The notes beneath the pieces are model-generated. The model did no database searches, had not been told where the DNA came from, and was given only the letters and a program-made list of their open reading frames with translations. Below, piece after piece: positions 1-8,400 of a stretch of DNA of 32,110 nucleotides (its first letter is position 1; each line of letters opens with the position of its first letter). The translations under genes and the position numbers were made by a program. Source of the DNA: an uncultured Clostridia bacterium (lineage in GTDB: Bacteria > Bacillota > Clostridia > TANB77 > CAG-465); contig CANQVI010000013.1 in NCBI GenBank assembly GCA_947627255.1, positions 1 through 32,110 of the forward strand, given 5' to 3'.

Positions 1-30
1 TAGATTAAGAAAAATCCAAAATTAAGCATA

Positions 31-65
31 AAAAAAGAAATCATGGAATGCTCCGTGATTTCTTT
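31..65 (-). terminator. Intrinsic terminator of tRNA-Pro
   Basis: On the minus strand a near-perfect hairpin (AAAGAAATCA pairing with TGATTTCTTT, plus an inner GGA/TCC) is followed by a U-run. It lies just beyond the tRNA 3' end. The first 30 bases of the window hold nothing I recognise. Confidence 0.8.
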
Positions 66-71
66 CTTTAT

Positions 72-147
72 TGGTCGGAGTGACAGGACCCGAACCTGCG
101 ACCTCATGGTCCCAAACCACGCGCTCTACCAACTGAGCTACACCCCG
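72..147 (-). tRNA. tRNA-Pro (anticodon UGG)
   Basis: The minus strand folds as a standard 76-nt cloverleaf. The 7-bp acceptor stem CGGGGTG/CACTCCG has one G-U pair. The D arm reads GTAGCTCAGTTGGTAGAGC. The anticodon stem CGTGG/CCATG encloses TTTGGGA, giving anticodon TGG. The T arm is GCAGGTTCGGGTCCTGT, and CCA is encoded at the 3' end. UGG can read most or all CCN codons by wobble. It has its own promoter and terminator, so it is a single-gene unit. Confidence 0.97.
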
Positions 148-164
148 ATTAATGTACGAAAATA

Positions 165-193
165 ATTATAACACTAGTTATTTTAAATTGCAA
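165..193 (-). promoter_or_regulatory. Promoter of tRNA-Pro
   Basis: The minus strand reads TTGCAA, 17 bp, TATAAT with a TGT extended -10. This places the RNA start about 10-15 nt before the tRNA 5' end. Confidence 0.75.
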
Positions 194-233
194 TACTTTT
201 AATAAAAAAAGTTAATGAATTTAAGTAATTATG

Positions 234-262
234 TATACAAATAAAATAATCTGTGCTATAAT
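234..262 (+). promoter_or_regulatory. Promoter of metallophosphoesterase gene
   Basis: TATACA, 17 bp, TATAAT with TGC extended -10. The -35 is weak and the -10 is perfect. Confidence 0.6.
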
Positions 263-321
263 ACTTTTACGTTTTATAATTTTTTTAATCAAAAAATTAA
301 ATATTTTTTTGAGGTGATAAA

Positions 322-1128
322 ATGAAAAATCTAAAAGTAGATTATGTTTCAGATTTACATCTTAGCTTTTATCTGAAGTGTTACAAGAACGGTTATAACA
401 AGCGAGATATGGAAATCTTCGTTGAAGAAAAGATTCGTTCACAGGTACAAGGCGAAATTCTAGTAATTGCAGGAGACATTAGCGAATACGTTGAATCAGC
501 TGTGAGTTTCTTAGAAATGTGTGCACGTCACTATGAAAAAGTATTCTTTGTTGCAGGTAATCACGAATATTATTTATCTAGAATGATGGCTCCAGAAGTA
601 AGAGAAGAGTTTAATGGTAGAAGTTTTAACAAAATTGTAAAAATACGTGAACTTGTTCAAGACAGTGATAAAATTGAATTCTTAGATAGCTCTTGCCAAA
701 ATCAAGGAATGACTGAGTATAAAGGATTTACCATTGCTGGTGACACTATGTGGTATGTACCTAAATCTCTTAAAGATTGGTTCTTTTACTATGTACTTTC
801 TAATGATTCAAAGTTAATACGCTCTGAAAGAAGTGCAAAGGAAAGAATTGAGAGGTTAAACCTATATTCAACATGCTGGTATGAATGTTTACCGGACGAG
901 GTAGATTTAATCGTATCTCATGTACCACCAACTGCAAGTCCTAACTCAAAGTATAATCATAATTCTTGCTACAACAACGATATATCTGAATTCAAGTCGA
1001 AAGTTTGGATTTATGGGCATGATCATATTGCGGCAGATTTTATCAAAGATGGAACGAGATTTGTATCTAATCCATGGGGCTATGATAGCAAAGATTTAAA
1101 AATCAAGACATTAACGTTGAAAAAATAG
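322..1128 (+). CDS. Calcineurin-like metallophosphoesterase
   Basis: 268-aa cytosolic protein with the ordered metal-binding blocks of the calcineurin-like phosphoesterase superfamily: YVSDLHL (D-x-H) near residue 10, VIAGDI near 50, VAGNHEYY (GNHE) near 80, SHVPP near 200 and YGHDHI (G-H-x-H) near 230. These side chains hold a dinuclear metal site that hydrolyses phosphomonoesters or diesters. The true substrate (nucleotide, protein or cyclic dinucleotide) cannot be read from the sequence. The start is ATG behind GAGGTGATAA at good spacing. It is monocistronic, with its own promoter and terminator. About five of twelve arginines are CGN, whereas neighbouring genes use almost only AGA, so it may have been acquired or be under different codon selection. 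Confidence 0.9.
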   Translation: MKNLKVDYVSDLHLSFYLKCYKNGYNKRDMEIFVEEKIRSQVQGEILVIAGDISEYVESAVSFLEMCARHYEKVFFVAGNHEYYLSRMMAPEVREEFNGRSFNKIVKIRELVQDSDKIEFLDSSCQNQGMTEYKGFTIAGDTMWYVPKSLKDWFFYYVLSNDSKLIRSERSAKERIERLNLYSTCWYECLPDEVDLIVSHVPPTASPNSKYNHNSCYNNDISEFKSKVWIYGHDHIAADFIKDGTRFVSNPWGYDSKDLKIKTLTLKK

Positions 1129-1136
1129 CTTTAAAA

Positions 1137-1168
1137 ATTGCATCCTTTTTAAGGGTGCAATTTCTTTT
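1137..1168 (+). terminator. Intrinsic terminator after the phosphoesterase gene
   Basis: 9-bp stem ATTGCATCC/GGGTGCAAT (one T-G pair) followed by TTTCTTTTT. Confidence 0.85.
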
Positions 1169-1230
1169 TGTAAATTAATGTAATTTATGTGAAATTCTAA
1201 TAATAGTTTTTCTTTATTTGCTTGAAAATA

Positions 1231-1257
1231 TTGACTTTATAAACAAAAAAGTATAAT
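1231..1257 (+). promoter_or_regulatory. Promoter of the acpS-metG-lepB-holB-ricT-ferredoxin operon
   Basis: TTGACT with TATAAT 15 bp away, or TAATAT at 17 bp. Either way the RNA would start at about 1265 or later, after the upstream in-frame ATG at 1263. This favours the acpS start at 1317. Confidence 0.6.
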
Positions 1258-1316
1258 ATATAATGTGTAAAGATATGTGTATTACAAACTTAAAATACAC
1301 TATGAAAGGAATACCA

Positions 1317-1724
1317 ATGAGTTTTTATTGTGGAACAGATATTGTTGAAGTTAGCAGAATAAAAAATGCTATAGAAAAAAATGACAATTTCAAAAGTAGT
1401 ATATGTACTACTTTTGAAATTGATGATATAGAGAAAGCTAGTAATGAAGATTTTAAATTTCAAAGATATGCTGGAAGATTTGCATCTAAAGAAGCAATAT
1501 ATAAAGCTTTATCTAAAATATTCATATCTGAAAAATTTTCACCATCATTTTTAGATGTAGAAATTATAAATGATGATAATTATAGAAGAAGACCATATGT
1601 AAAAGTTATAAATGAAGATTTACAAAAGATATTCTATAAATATAAAATAGAAATTGATTTGAGTATTTCACATATAAAGGAAAATGCTACAGCTATGGTT
1701 GTAGCTTATGTAGAAAAGGAGTGA
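1317..1724 (+). CDS. acpS: Holo-[acyl-carrier-protein] synthase
   Basis: AcpS moves the 4'-phosphopantetheine arm of CoA onto apo-ACP, activating it for fatty-acid synthesis in the cytosol. The 135-aa product has both family signatures: [11 protein letters not shown] at the N terminus (Mg-binding Asp) and [12 protein letters not shown] near residue 60 (Glu of the second Mg ligand and the Lys of the KEA core). [10 protein letters not shown] lies near the C terminus. Length fits the family (about 120-135 aa). The ATG at 1317 is chosen over upstream in-frame ATGs. It has AAAGGA 6 nt upstream, it begins exactly at the conserved [12 protein letters not shown], and the likely transcription start falls after the first upstream ATG. 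metG follows 5 nt after the stop. Confidence 0.93.
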   Translation: MSFYCGTDIVEVSRIKNAIEKNDNFKSSICTTFEIDDIEKASNEDFKFQRYAGRFASKEAIYKALSKIFISEKFSPSFLDVEIINDDNYRRRPYVKVINEDLQKIFYKYKIEIDLSISHIKENATAMVVAYVEKE

Positions 1725-1729
1725 AATTA

Positions 1730-3667
1730 ATGGAAGAAAATAAAAAATACTACATAACAACACCTATTTACTATCCAAGCGGAGATTTTCACGTAGGAAC
1801 ATGTTATTGTACTTTAATGGCAGATGCACTTGCAAGATATAAAAGATTAAGAGGTTATGATGTATTTTTTATGACAGGCACAGATGAGCATGGTCAAAAA
1901 ATTGAAGAAAAGGCAAAAGCAAAAGGAGTAACTCCTAAAGAATATGTAGATGAGTTTGTATCTAGAGCAAAAAAACTATGGAAATTATTAGATATAAGCT
2001 ATGATAAATATATGAGAACTACTGATGAATATCATGTAAAAGCTGTTCAAAAAATATGCCAAAAATTATATGACCAAGGTGATATTTATAAAGGAGAATA
2101 TAAAGGACTATATTGCACTCCATGTGAATCATTTTGGACAGAAACACAACTTGTTGATGGAAAATGCCCAGACTGTGGTAGAGAAGTAAAAGAAGTAAAA
2201 GAAGAAAGCTATTTCTTTAGACTTTCAAAATATCAAGATAGATTATTAAAATATTATGAAGAACATCCAGAATTTTTAGAGCCTGAAAAAAGAAAAAATG
2301 AAATGATTAAAAACTTTTTTGATAAAGGCCTAGAAGATTTATGTGTTACTAGAACAACTATAGATTGGGGAATAAGAGTACCATTTGACCCTAAACATAC
2401 TGTATATGTATGGCTTGATGCTTTAACTAACTATATTACAGCTTTAGGTTATACTACAGATAATGATGAAATGATGAAAAAATATTGGCCAGCAGATATT
2501 CATTTAGTTGGTAAAGAAATATTTAGATTTCATTCTATCATTTGGCCAGCTATATTAATGGCTTTAGATCTACCACTTCCAAAGAAAATATTTGGTCATG
2601 GATGGCTAGTTGTAAATGGAAAGAAAATTAGTAAATCATTTGGAAATTACAAAGAGCCTAGTGTATATATAAATGCAACTAGTGTTGATGCTTTAAGATA
2701 TTATTTAATGAAAGAAGTAACATTTGGAGAAGATGGTAACTTCTCAGAAGAATTATTTGTTGAAAGAATAAATTCAGACTTGTCTAATGATTTAGGAAAT
2801 CTTGTTAGTAGAGTAACAGCAATGATAGAAAAATACAATAATGGAATAATTTGTAAGAAAGAGAATTTACCATTACAAGATATAGATAAAGATTTAATAG
2901 ATACTGCTACAGCTACTGTGGAAAATGTTGAAAAGTACATGGATGATTTAAAAACAAATGAAGCAATAACTGAACTATGGAAGTTAGTATCAAAAGCAAA
3001 TAAATATATAGACTTAACAACACCATGGGTACTTGCAAAAGAAGAAAATAAAGACAGATTAAATCAAGTATTATATAATTTACTTGAAGCTATTAGAATT
3101 ATAGCTATACCACTTCAAATATGTTTTGTTGATACACCTCAAAAAATATTTGAACAAATAGGTGCAAATAAAGAAGAAACTACATGGGATAGTGCAAAAG
3201 TATTTGGTGTATTAAAAGATGGAACTAAAGTTACTAAAGGTGAGTTGTTATTCCCAAGAGTAGAAATGACAGATGAACTTTTTAAAGTGCCAGAAGAAGT
3301 AGAAGAACCAAAAGAGGATGAAGACAGAAAAGGAATAATAACAATAGACGAGCTAGATAAAGTTGAACTTAAAGTAGGACAAATAAAAAAAGTTGAAAAA
3401 GTAGCTAAGTCTAAAAAGTTATATGAATTAAAAGTAGATGTTGGCGAAAAAGAATTAAGAACAATTGTATCTGGAATTGTACCATATTATACAGAAGAAG
3501 AATTACTAAATAAGCAAATAGTAGTAGTTACAAATTTAAAACCTGCAAAACTTTGTGGAATAGAATCTAATGGAATGCTACTTGCAGCAGGTGACTATGA
3601 TGTGGTAAAATTATTAGTACTAGATAATAATAATGGTACTTTAGAAAATGGAACTAACATACATTAA
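1730..3667 (+). CDS. metG: Methionyl-tRNA synthetase
   Basis: Charges tRNA-Met with methionine. The class I Rossmann fold is shown by the HIGH-type motif HVGT (residues 21-24) and the KMSKS-type loop KISKS (299-303). A zinc knuckle CTPC...CPDC lies around residues 126-150. The C-terminal ~105 residues form the EMAP/Trbp111-like tRNA-binding domain ([20 protein letters not shown]...), typical of dimeric bacterial MetRS. Total is 645 aa, normal for that class. A GTG at 1721 is in frame, but AAAGGAG at 1715-1721 is spaced for the ATG at 1730, so the latter is used. The gene has no T-box or S-box leader of its own and is carried by the acpS promoter. A 9-bp hairpin overlaps its stop codon. Confidence 0.97.
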   Translation: MEENKKYYITTPIYYPSGDFHVGTCYCTLMADALARYKRLRGYDVFFMTGTDEHGQKIEEKAKAKGVTPKEYVDEFVSRAKKLWKLLDISYDKYMRTTDEYHVKAVQKICQKLYDQGDIYKGEYKGLYCTPCESFWTETQLVDGKCPDCGREVKEVKEESYFFRLSKYQDRLLKYYEEHPEFLEPEKRKNEMIKNFFDKGLEDLCVTRTTIDWGIRVPFDPKHTVYVWLDALTNYITALGYTTDNDEMMKKYWPADIHLVGKEIFRFHSIIWPAILMALDLPLPKKIFGHGWLVVNGKKISKSFGNYKEPSVYINATSVDALRYYLMKEVTFGEDGNFSEELFVERINSDLSNDLGNLVSRVTAMIEKYNNGIICKKENLPLQDIDKDLIDTATATVENVEKYMDDLKTNEAITELWKLVSKANKYIDLTTPWVLAKEENKDRLNQVLYNLLEAIRIIAIPLQICFVDTPQKIFEQIGANKEETTWDSAKVFGVLKDGTKVTKGELLFPRVEMTDELFKVPEEVEEPKEDEDRKGIITIDELDKVELKVGQIKKVEKVAKSKKLYELKVDVGEKELRTIVSGIVPYYTEEELLNKQIVVVTNLKPAKLCGIESNGMLLAAGDYDVVKLLVLDNNNGTLENGTNIH

Positions 3668-3679
3668 TTTATGTGTGTT
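3656..3679 (+). terminator. Weak hairpin over the metG stop (possible partial terminator)
   Basis: AACATACAT/ATGTGTGTT (one T-G pair) with a 6-nt loop containing the metG TAA, followed by the poor U-tract TTATAT. It could lower read-through into lepB or protect the upstream mRNA end. I infer no full stop, because lepB has no obvious promoter. Confidence 0.35.
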
Positions 3680-3712
3680 TATATAGTTTGTTATAGGAGG
3701 TAAACAAAAGAT

Positions 3713-4648
3713 ATGAATGATGAAAACAAGGAAGAATTAGAGAAAAAAGTTAAAGAAGAGGAAGAAGTAAAAGTAGAAGAAAACGTAGTAAATGAAGAAA
3801 ATAAAAATTCAGAGATAGAAATAGATACAGAAGAGACAGTAGAAAACGAAGAAAAAGTAGAAAATGAAGAAACTTCTACACAAGAAAGTGAAGAAGTAAA
3901 GCAAGAAGAAGCTACTCAAGAAGTAAGTAAAGAACAAGAAAAAGAGCCTGAGAAAGATAGTGAAGTATATTATGATGAAATTGACTATCAAGATAAAGAA
4001 GCTACTGAAGAAGTTAAAGCTAAAACTAGAAGTGTTTTAAGAGAAGTTTTCGACTGGATATTATGCTTTATTATTGCGTATGTAATATATTTAAACATTA
4101 ACTATTTCATAATATCTGCACCTGGTGTTAAACAACAATCTATGTATCCAACAATAATGAGTGGAGAAAGAGTACTTGTATTAAGACCATGGCTTGCGTT
4201 TAGAGATTATGAATATGGCGATATAGTTACATTTGAAGCACCAATAGATAATAAGTATTATATAGATTCAGAAGAAACATTTCCTACTGCACAATATGAA
4301 AACTATGAAGGAATAACTTTATTCTTATACAAATTTATGGATGTAAATAAAACAAATTATATTAAAAGAGTTATAGGACTTCCAGGAGATCATATTGTTG
4401 TAAAAGATGGCAATGTATATAGAAATGATGAATTACTTGACGAGCCATATATTAGAGTAAAAAATACTGAAATTCAAGATGAAAAATACTGTGATGTTGT
4501 TGTTCCAGAAGGAACAATGTATGTAATGGGTGATAACAGAGAATCAAGTCTAGATTCAAGAACATTTGGATGTATTCCATTTGAAAGAGTAAATGGACAT
4601 GTTCTATGTAGATTATGGCCATTAAATAAATTAGGTTCTATAGAATAA
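3713..4648 (+). CDS. lepB: Type I signal peptidase with long acidic N-terminal extension
   Basis: Membrane serine protease that cuts signal peptides from exported proteins. The catalytic Ser is in QQSMYPT (S143) and the general-base Lys in YIKRVIGLPGD (K218). The later family box GDNRESSLDSRTFG is present. One transmembrane helix lies at about 112-134 just before the catalytic domain, giving the usual N-in, catalytic-domain-out form. Residues 1-105, ahead of the helix, are almost all Glu, Lys, Val and Ser/Thr and very acidic. Typical Bacillota SPase I proteins have only a short tail there, so this disordered cytosolic extension is unusual. The start is ATG with AGGAGG about 12 nt upstream. 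It sits between metG and holB, so it is likely expressed constitutively with core genes. Substrates probably include the secreted proteins at 13.1 and 27.3 kb. Confidence 0.95.
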   Translation: MNDENKEELEKKVKEEEEVKVEENVVNEENKNSEIEIDTEETVENEEKVENEETSTQESEEVKQEEATQEVSKEQEKEPEKDSEVYYDEIDYQDKEATEEVKAKTRSVLREVFDWILCFIIAYVIYLNINYFIISAPGVKQQSMYPTIMSGERVLVLRPWLAFRDYEYGDIVTFEAPIDNKYYIDSEETFPTAQYENYEGITLFLYKFMDVNKTNYIKRVIGLPGDHIVVKDGNVYRNDELLDEPYIRVKNTEIQDEKYCDVVVPEGTMYVMGDNRESSLDSRTFGCIPFERVNGHVLCRLWPLNKLGSIE

Positions 4649-4664
4649 ATAAAGGAGAATAGAT

Positions 4665-5507
4665 ATGTTTGAAAATATTGTTGGACATGAAAAGCAAAAA
4701 GAAATTCTAAGCAAAATAATTACAAGTAACAATATTTCTCATGCATATCTATTTTTTGGTGATGAAGGAATAGGAAAATTTAAAATTGCTTGTGAATTTG
4801 CAAAAGAAATTTTAAATACAGATAATTTAACTACTCATCCAGATTTTAAAATTATTTCAAAAAACGAAAATAAGAAAGATATTTTAGTAGAGCAAATACG
4901 AAAAGAATTAATTGATGATATATATGTTATTCCGGCTGTAGGAGAAAGAAAAGTGTATATAATAAATGATGCACAAGATTTAAATATTGCATCTCAAAAT
5001 ACACTTTTAAAAACACTAGAAGAACCACCAAGATATATAACAATTATTTTAGTAGCATCTAATATTAGCTCATTTTTAACAACAATATTATCTAGAGTAA
5101 ATCAAATACCTTTTACAGGAATTACTAATGAGCAATTAAAAAATTATATGAAAGATAAATACAATGTAGAATTTAATGATACAATTATAGATTATTTTAA
5201 TGGCTCAATTGGTAAAGCGATAAATGCAATGGAAGATAATCTATTAGAAAAGTATGAAAAGGTAGATGAATTATATAATTGTATTAAAGAAAAAGATAGT
5301 ATAAAAGTATTAAAATTTTCAAGTGATATTGAATTTGAAAGTGATAATTTACTTGACTATCTGGAATTTATATTATATAAGAATAATGAATATAATTGTA
5401 TAAAAATAATAGAAAATGCAAAAAACAGATTAAAAATGAATGGAAATTATGATATAATAATTGATAGTATGTTATTAAGATTAATTGATAGCATTAAGGA
5501 GGAATAA
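4665..5507 (+). CDS. holB: DNA polymerase III delta' clamp-loader subunit
   Basis: Clamp-loader AAA+ subunit that helps place the beta clamp during replication. The N-terminal part has GHEKQKEIL and HAYLFFGDEGIGKFKIA. The Walker A Lys is kept, but the following Ser/Thr is Phe, which suits the ATPase-inactive delta' role. LLKTLEEPPRY near 110 and SRVNQIPF near 145 are typical HolB blocks (the second is the SRC-type arginine region, with Cys replaced). The zinc-module cysteines of many delta'/tau proteins are missing. At 280 aa it is shorter than the E. coli protein (about 334). The start is ATG after AAGGAG. The stop abuts the ricT ATG, so the two are translationally coupled. holB-ricT adjacency also occurs in Bacillus. 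Confidence 0.9.
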   Translation: MFENIVGHEKQKEILSKIITSNNISHAYLFFGDEGIGKFKIACEFAKEILNTDNLTTHPDFKIISKNENKKDILVEQIRKELIDDIYVIPAVGERKVYIINDAQDLNIASQNTLLKTLEEPPRYITIILVASNISSFLTTILSRVNQIPFTGITNEQLKNYMKDKYNVEFNDTIIDYFNGSIGKAINAMEDNLLEKYEKVDELYNCIKEKDSIKVLKFSSDIEFESDNLLDYLEFILYKNNEYNCIKIIENAKNRLKMNGNYDIIIDSMLLRLIDSIKEE

Positions 5508-6383
5508 ATGAAGAAAGTAGGAATAAGATTTAAGAAGACTGGCAAACTTTCCTTTTATAAATCAGAAAATGATGATATTAATATATCAGATAGCGTAGTT
5601 GTAGATACAGAAAAAGGTGAAGAAATAGGTGTAGTTGCTAAAGTATTAGACATAGATAATGAAGAAGAACTAGAAAATATAAAAAGATTTGCTACAGAAG
5701 AAGACTTTAAAAATCAAAAAGAAATGAATGAAAAAGCAAAAGAGGCTTTAAGTTTTTGTAAAGAGCAAGTAAAAAAATTAGAATTAGATATGAAATTACT
5801 AACAGCAGAATATACACTTGATGGAAGTAAATTAACTATTTATTTCGTTTCAGAAGATAGAGTTGACTTTAGAGAATTAGTTAAAATAATTGCTTCAAAA
5901 TATAGAGCTAGAATAGAACTTCGACAAATTGGACCTAGAGATGAAGTTAGAGAATACCCTACTTTAGGTATGTGTGGTAAAGAGGTATGTTGTAGAACAC
6001 ATCTACAAGATTTTGACCCAGTTACTATTAAAATGGCTAAAGAGCAAGGATTACAAATAAATATGACAAAGCTATCTGGTGCTTGTGGAAAGCTAATGTG
6101 CTGTTTAAGATATGAAGAAGAACTTTACAAAGAAAATCTAAAAAAATTACCAAAAGTTGGTGAAATAGTAAAAGTAAAAGGTGAAAAAGAAAAAGGAAAA
6201 GTTACAGCTGTAGATATATTAAATTTAAATGTAAAAGTTAGATTTGGTATAGATGATGAGGAGGAAGAAAGATATGAAACTTATCCTGTAGATAAGTTAA
6301 AATGGACTCCTAAACAGACAAAAAAAGATGATGTTGAAGAAACAGATGATGAAAATTATGATAATGAGGAAATAATAGAATAA
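5508..6383 (+). CDS. ricT: PSP1-domain protein RicT (YaaT family)
   Basis: Homologue of Bacillus RicT/YaaT. With RicA and RicF it forms an Fe-S-containing complex that affects RNase Y-dependent mRNA processing and phosphorelay in that organism; this is family knowledge. Seen here: PSP1 core residues 1-200 with GPRDEVREYPTLGMCGKEVCC and LSGACGKLMCCLRYEEE, which contain the conserved Cys clusters (GKEVCC, CGKLMCC), then an acidic C-terminal tail. ATG immediately follows the holB stop, with GGAGG inside the end of holB. No ricA or ricF is in the window, so whether it works in a complex here is open. Confidence 0.92.
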   Translation: MKKVGIRFKKTGKLSFYKSENDDINISDSVVVDTEKGEEIGVVAKVLDIDNEEELENIKRFATEEDFKNQKEMNEKAKEALSFCKEQVKKLELDMKLLTAEYTLDGSKLTIYFVSEDRVDFRELVKIIASKYRARIELRQIGPRDEVREYPTLGMCGKEVCCRTHLQDFDPVTIKMAKEQGLQINMTKLSGACGKLMCCLRYEEELYKENLKKLPKVGEIVKVKGEKEKGKVTAVDILNLNVKVRFGIDDEEEERYETYPVDKLKWTPKQTKKDDVEETDDENYDNEEIIE

Positions 6384-6402
6384 ATTATAGGGGGTGAATA
6401 AT

Positions 6403-6576
6403 ATGGCATATAGAATTTCAGATAAATGTATAGCATGTGGTGCATGTGAAATGAATTGTCCTGTAGGTGCAATTTCTATGGGAGATGGAAAATATGAAAT
6501 TGATAAAGAAAAATGTATTGATTGTGGAACATGTGCTGGAGTTTGTCCAGTAGGTGCACCAGAAACAAATGAGTAA
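6403..6576 (+). CDS. 2[4Fe-4S] ferredoxin, clostridial type
   Basis: 57-aa electron carrier with two complete cluster motifs: C9-x2-C12-x2-C15-x3-C19-P and C38-x2-C41-x2-C44-x3-C48-P. This is the classical low-potential ferredoxin that serves pyruvate:ferredoxin oxidoreductase, hydrogenase and radical SAM enzymes in anaerobes. An in-frame GTG at 6394 exists. GGGGGTG at 6390-6396 is the ribosome binding site for the ATG at 6403, so the short form is used. It is the last gene of the operon. Its partner enzyme is not in the window. The radical SAM protein at 16.4 kb is a possible client. Confidence 0.95.
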   Translation: MAYRISDKCIACGACEMNCPVGAISMGDGKYEIDKEKCIDCGTCAGVCPVGAPETNE

Positions 6577-6580
6577 TCTA

Positions 6581-6606
6581 AGATAGCGAAAGCTATCTTT
6601 TTTTTT
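6581..6606 (+). terminator. Terminator of the acpS-ferredoxin operon
   Basis: AGATAGC, GAAA tetraloop, GCTATCT, then a run of T's. It begins 5 nt after the ferredoxin stop and only about 40 nt before the next gene. Confidence 0.95.
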
Positions 6607-6638
6607 ATTTATATGTTAAAATGTTAACAGGTGATTAT

Positions 6639-7646
6639 ATGGATAGTAAGGTATTAGAACTATACAGAGATAAAGAAACCGGTTTAATTGATTATGATAA
6701 ATTTATATCAGAAAACGAAGACAAAATAACAGTAGTTGATGAAGATAGAGGTACATCAAAAAGAGATAAGAAATGGTTAGAATTTGATGATGTAGATATA
6801 TTGGTAAGAGATGAAAACCTTAATGCAGAAAATGTAAATTATACAGCATATCAAGAACTAGTTTTTGAAGAATTATCTAAACAAGTAGACTTTCCATGTG
6901 CACATTATGATATTGGAAAAAGAGGAAATAACAAATGTGTCTTTTCATACAATATAGTTGGTAAAAAAGATAAAAGTGGATTGTCATTAATGTCACTTAG
7001 TGAATTAATGGACCAAGTTAAGGTTGGAGATTATTCGCACTCATATGATATAACAGATGCTTTTAAAGCAATAGGTAATCACTGCAAGTGTATGGATATA
7101 GATATAGATCAGCAAGAAAGTGTAATGAAAGACTTTTGCAAAATGCAAGTGCTTGATACATTTTTAAGTTCATCTGATAGGCATTGTGAAAATATATCAT
7201 TTATCTATGGTGTAGACCAAGATACAGGTAAAAATATATTTAAACTTGCACCTGTATATGATAATGAGCTTTCATGTGGCTCTGAGGAATCAGAAGAAAA
7301 AATGCAGTCATGCTTAGATAACTTTATGGAAGCTAGACTAACAGCATCTTTGCAAATGCCGTGTGCAACAGTACCACAAAGTGAGCAGTCATATGAAATG
7401 GCAAGAAAAAACAAAAATAATCCGAGTGCAGCATTATTACAATTTTCTATGGGACTTGATGAAGAAGTAGAAGATTTTGCTCAAGACTGTTTTGAAAAAT
7501 TGAATATGCCTTTAGCTATAAAATCTGTAGAAGATAGAATAGGTGCAAAATTACCAGATATGTATAAAGATTTTTTAGTTAATAATTATATTCAAAGAAA
7601 AGCTATAATGTCAAAAGCAATAGAAGATTTTTATAAAATTATATAG
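6639..7646 (+). CDS. HipA-like Ser/Thr protein kinase (HipT/CtkA-like)
   Basis: 335-aa protein with the HipA-type kinase core. The catalytic loop D180-R-H-C-E-N185 matches the HipA D-x-H-x-x-N loop, and LAPVYDNELS (D208) matches the metal-binding L-x-P-x-Y-D. An N-lobe has KRDKKWLEFDDVDILVRDE and a helix ELVFEELSKQV. At the expected ATP-contacting Lys (ILVR, R57) there is Arg. No N-terminal HipA subdomain is fused. Instead a separate 104-aa protein follows 10 nt later, as in split HipS/HipT systems. ATG 6639 is chosen because AGGTGATT is spaced for it (the in-frame ATG 6621 has no site). No clear promoter lies between the ferredoxin terminator and this gene; a TAAAAT at 6617 is the best -10. 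The target is unknown. HipA relatives phosphorylate aminoacyl-tRNA synthetases, and valS/metG are nearby, but that is only suggestive. Confidence 0.75.
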   Translation: MDSKVLELYRDKETGLIDYDKFISENEDKITVVDEDRGTSKRDKKWLEFDDVDILVRDENLNAENVNYTAYQELVFEELSKQVDFPCAHYDIGKRGNNKCVFSYNIVGKKDKSGLSLMSLSELMDQVKVGDYSHSYDITDAFKAIGNHCKCMDIDIDQQESVMKDFCKMQVLDTFLSSSDRHCENISFIYGVDQDTGKNIFKLAPVYDNELSCGSEESEEKMQSCLDNFMEARLTASLQMPCATVPQSEQSYEMARKNKNNPSAALLQFSMGLDEEVEDFAQDCFEKLNMPLAIKSVEDRIGAKLPDMYKDFLVNNYIQRKAIMSKAIEDFYKII

Positions 7647-7656
7647 GAGGAATATT

Positions 7657-7971
7657 ATGAAGTTTAATGTATATTGGAAAGAAATAAAATTTTTAGAAGT
7701 AGAAAAAATAGATGAAATGTATTATTCTACAGTAATTGGTAAAAATATTAGTAAAATTAAACAATCTGGTTTTCCTGTAACATTTATTTCTAATATAAAA
7801 TCTATGGATAAAGAGCTTCCAAAATTGATTCAAAGCAGACTACCTAAAGCAGATTATATGGGAGAAAAAATAAAAGACACAACTAATATAGAAAAAGCAA
7901 TTATAGATTATATTAATCAAACAAAATGTAAAAGAGTTACAGATTTTATTAGTATGGAAATAGAGGAATAA
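7657..7971 (+). CDS. Small HipS/HipA-N-like partner, copy 1
   Basis: 104 aa, no signal peptide or membrane helix. I align it by eye to the proteins at 8101 and 9493. Shared blocks are an N-terminal V/L-x-W strand (VYWKEIKFLEV), a central SGFP, then ELPKLIQSRLP, and a C-terminal VTDFISMEI. This pattern (short beta strands, G-x-P, L-P-x-x-x-x-x-R-L) resembles the N-terminal subdomain of HipA, which is a separate protein (HipS, about 100 aa) in hipBST systems. There HipS counteracts the kinase. Function here is inferred from shape and position only. It starts 10 nt after the kinase stop with AGGAGG overlapping that stop, so the two are coupled. A terminator overlaps its own stop codon. Confidence 0.7.
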   Translation: MKFNVYWKEIKFLEVEKIDEMYYSTVIGKNISKIKQSGFPVTFISNIKSMDKELPKLIQSRLPKADYMGEKIKDTTNIEKAIIDYINQTKCKRVTDFISMEIEE

Positions 7972-7984
7972 CCTCTATTTTTTT
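7958..7984 (+). terminator. Terminator of kinase/partner pair 1
   Basis: AAATAGAGG/CCTCTATTT with AATAA loop and a T7 tail. It starts inside the coding sequence and contains the TAA stop in its loop. Confidence 0.9.
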
Positions 7985-8016
7985 GCTTAATTATGCCATA
8001 AAAGCAATTTAAAAAG

Positions 8017-8045
8017 TTGACATAACCACAATAAAATGTTATAAT
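8017..8045 (+). promoter_or_regulatory. Consensus promoter of the lone partner gene
   Basis: TTGACA, exactly 17 bp, TATAAT: a perfect sigma-A match and one of the strongest-looking promoters in the window. It predicts an RNA start at about 8052. Confidence 0.88.
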
Positions 8046-8100
8046 ATTGTGGAAGCAAAAAATGAGTCTCTTAGATTAATATTTAAAAGGGGGTTTAAAT

Positions 8101-8376
8101 ATGAATAAAAGAGTAATATACGATGTAAAATGGAAAGAACAGTCTGTAGGAGTAGTATATGCAAATGATAACAATGAATATCAATATATACCTAATATAG
8201 AAAATATATATAGACTTTCAAAAGAAGGAATGCCTTCAACTTTGGTAATTAGACCACAAAGAGAGTGGAAAAAAACACTACCAAAATTTATTGAAAGACG
8301 TCTTAAAATTAATTCTGAATCATACGTTACAGTAACTGACCATTTTTCAATCGTCAAAAGCAATGAGAGAGTATAA
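8101..8376 (+). CDS. Small HipS/HipA-N-like protein, lone copy 2
   Basis: 91 aa. Third relative of the small proteins at 7657 and 9493, and the closest of the three to the classical HipA N-terminal look: VKWKEQSVGVVYAND, EYQYIPNIENIYRL, EGMPSTLVI, TLPKFIERRL, then VTDHFSIV. It lacks the roughly 20-residue helix (IEKAIIDYIN in copy 1) before the C-terminal motif. Unlike the other two it has no kinase of its own. It lies alone between the two kinase units, with a consensus promoter, AAAAGGGGG ribosome binding site 7 nt from ATG, and two terminators. Strong separate expression would suit an antitoxin-like or titrating role. That is inference. Confidence 0.7.
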   Translation: MNKRVIYDVKWKEQSVGVVYANDNNEYQYIPNIENIYRLSKEGMPSTLVIRPQREWKKTLPKFIERRLKINSESYVTVTDHFSIVKSNERV

Positions 8377-8394
8377 TATTACTCTCTCATTTTC
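8362..8394 (+). terminator. Hairpin over the stop of the lone partner gene
   Basis: 11-bp stem AATGAGAGAGT/ACTCTCTCATT with TTTCC after it. The gene's TAA lies in the loop. The U-tract is short. Confidence 0.7.
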
Positions 8395-8400
8395 CAAAAA

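Noticed and set aside
1263-1316. 18-residue N-terminal extension of AcpS
   Set aside because: The probable transcription start lies after that ATG, there is no ribosome binding site, and the conserved family sequence begins at 1317.
8084-8376. Lone small protein as a HipB-type DNA-binding antitoxin
   Set aside because: It has no helix-turn-helix pattern and aligns with the two other kinase-linked partners instead.
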